A DNA stretch of 64,000 nt from Sphingomonas sp. JUb134. Lineage in GTDB: Bacteria; Pseudomonadota; Alphaproteobacteria; Sphingomonadales; Sphingomonadaceae. Both the position numbers and the translations under genes were made by a program. This document shows, in pieces, positions 62,954 to 64,000 of this stretch. The notes under the pieces were generated by a model. That model searched no databases. It saw only the letters and a program-made list of their open reading frames with translations, and was not told where the DNA came from. Each line of letters starts with the position of its first letter. Within the stretch, counting starts at the first letter, position 1. The DNA lies in NCBI RefSeq assembly GCF_004341505.2, contig NZ_SLYP02000001.1, forward strand, positions 879,001 to 943,000, given 5' to 3'.

Positions 62954-64000
62954 TCAGCCCAGCAGAGCCTCGGCCTGGTCGAGCGTTTCCTTGAAGCTCT
63001 GGACGAGCTGGCGGTACGGCTCCGGGCTCGTCATATCGAGGCCGGCGCGCTTGAGGATATCGATCGGATAGTCCGATCCGCCTGCCTTCAGCACCGTCAG
63101 GTAACGATCGCGCTCCGCCGCGCTGCCGGTGAGCACCGAGCGGGCGAAATACTCGGCCGCGGTGATCGAGGTAGCGTACTGGTAGACGTAGAAGTTGGAG
63201 TAGAAGTGGGGGATGTACGCCCACTCGATCGCATAGGCCGGATCGATCGCGACCTTGGGGCCGTGGTAGCGCTTGAGCAGGTCGAGGTAGAGCGCGGTGA
63301 AGCGCGCGCCGGAGACACCCTCGCCCTTTTCGGCCAGCTCGTGCGCCTCCAGCTCGAACTCGGCGAACATCGCCTGGCGGAAGAAGGTGCCGCGGATGCT
63401 CTCCATGCGCTGGCCGAGGTAGAAGAGCTTCTCCTCGCGGGTCTTGGCGCGCTTGAGCATCATGTCGACCAACAACGCCTCGTTCGCGGTCGAGGCGATT
63501 TCCGCGAGGAAGATCGGATAGTCGGCCATGTCATAGGGCTGGGCGCGGTTGGAGAGCAGCGAGTGGATCGCATGGCCCCATTCGTGCGCATAGGTCGACA
63601 GCCCCTCGTAGTTCTCGCCGAGGTTGAGCAGCAGATAGGGGTGCACGTCATAGGCGCCGGGGTTCATATAGGCGCCCGAGCGCTTGCCGGTGCGGGGGAA
63701 GGGATCCATCCAGCGGGCGGCGGTACCCTGCGCGATCAGCTTGGCGTACTCGGGCCCTAGCGGCTTGGTCGCCTCCAGCGTCAGCGTGCGCATGTCCGAC
63801 AGGGTGAAGCGGCGGTCGAGCGACACCAGCGGCGGGTAGATGTCGTAGTACGCCATGTCCGGAAGCTTGAGCATGCGACGGCGTAGCTCGAAGTAGCGGT
63901 GGAGCTGCGGCAGGCCGGCGTTGGTCTCCTGCACCAGCGTGCGATAGACGCCCTCGGGGATGTTGCCGCCCGACACCGCGGCTGCCAGCGAGCTCGGATA
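62954..64000 (-). CDS. pepF: oligoendopeptidase F (M3 family), 5' end outside window
   Basis: The last 348 residues of a zinc metallopeptidase. The HExxH motif is in STYAHEWGHAIHSLL, the third zinc ligand region in YPIFLAEIASTANEALL, and IRGTFFRQAMFAEFE and FYVYQYATSITAA follow as in M3B enzymes. It hydrolyses short peptides in the cytoplasm or, in some relatives, the periplasm. The frame is open through the window edge at 64000, so the start is not visible. Confidence 0.93.
   Translation of the reverse strand, partial: YPSSLAAAVSGGNIPEGVYRTLVQETNAGLPQLHRYFELRRRMLKLPDMAYYDIYPPLVSLDRRFTLSDMRTLTLEATKPLGPEYAKLIAQGTAARWMDPFPRTGKRSGAYMNPGAYDVHPYLLLNLGENYEGLSTYAHEWGHAIHSLLSNRAQPYDMADYPIFLAEIASTANEALLVDMMLKRAKTREEKLFYLGQRMESIRGTFFRQAMFAEFELEAHELAEKGEGVSGARFTALYLDLLKRYHGPKVAIDPAYAIEWAYIPHFYSNFYVYQYATSITAAEYFARSVLTGSAAERDRYLTVLKAGGSDYPIDILKRAGLDMTSPEPYRQLVQSFKETLDQAEALLG

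Overview
The window is GC-rich DNA from an alphaproteobacterium. Gene content, frequent GTG starts and small interspersed palindromes fit the Sphingomonadales (Sphingomonas-like), but this is inferred from gene style, not from a marker search.

Region 1 (about 1-13.7 kb) is accessory DNA. It opens with the end of a catabolic cluster on the minus strand: a partial flavoprotein, an acyl-CoA dehydrogenase and a broken enoyl-CoA hydratase. An insertion-sequence pile-up follows. An IS21-like element abuts both the broken hydratase and an IS5-family transposase; the IS5 gene is split by an IS110-family (IS1111-type) element; an IS630 element sits at the IS5 end. The pile-up cuts the 3' end of a large minus-strand gene encoding an HNH nuclease, a STAND-type NTPase and a helical-repeat region. 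This looks like an Avs-like defence protein; it is also interrupted by an in-frame TAA. A small 85-residue gene precedes it. Divergent from it is a complete AbiEi/AbiEii toxin-antitoxin pair. A fragment matching the 3' end of a tRNA gene at 13701-13722 looks like the island's attachment site.

Region 2 (13.8-22.1 kb) holds an outer-membrane protein divergent from a sulfatase, a ferritin-like DUF892 protein, and a three-gene membrane dehydrogenase operon (2Fe-2S subunit, molybdopterin subunit, triheme cytochrome c).

Region 3 (22.2-32.2 kb) is mostly housekeeping: small hypothetical proteins, an SDR, tRNA-Val(TAC), an LLM-class flavin oxidoreductase, a pyrimidine 5'-nucleotidase coupled to dapD, a CoA-binding protein, the Mrp/ApbC iron-sulfur carrier, and hflK-hflC-degP membrane protein quality control.

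Region 4 (32.5-47.4 kb) contains a GH130 glycosidase with a fused GT4/helical-barrel protein, queF, sseA-metC-mscS-GNAT, a polytopic membrane protein, argG, a MATE transporter and cfa.

Region 5 (47.5-64 kb) contains a branched-chain 2-oxoacid dehydrogenase operon (E1alpha, E1beta, E2), an LprI-like lipoprotein, a GH43-like protein, rpmI-rplT, then lysE-type exporter-pheS-pheT-aldose epimerase, an AsmA-like protein, a lactonase-family protein and a partial oligoendopeptidase F.

Two signals stand out. One is the divergent STAND-nuclease/AbiE defence locus with shared palindromes. The other is the IS110-family element, whose noncoding tail carries two short matches spanning exactly its two insertion junctions, as expected for a guide (bridge/seek) RNA. 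At least two families of GC-rich palindromic repeats are scattered through the core region, and two copies lie inside the E2 coding sequence.
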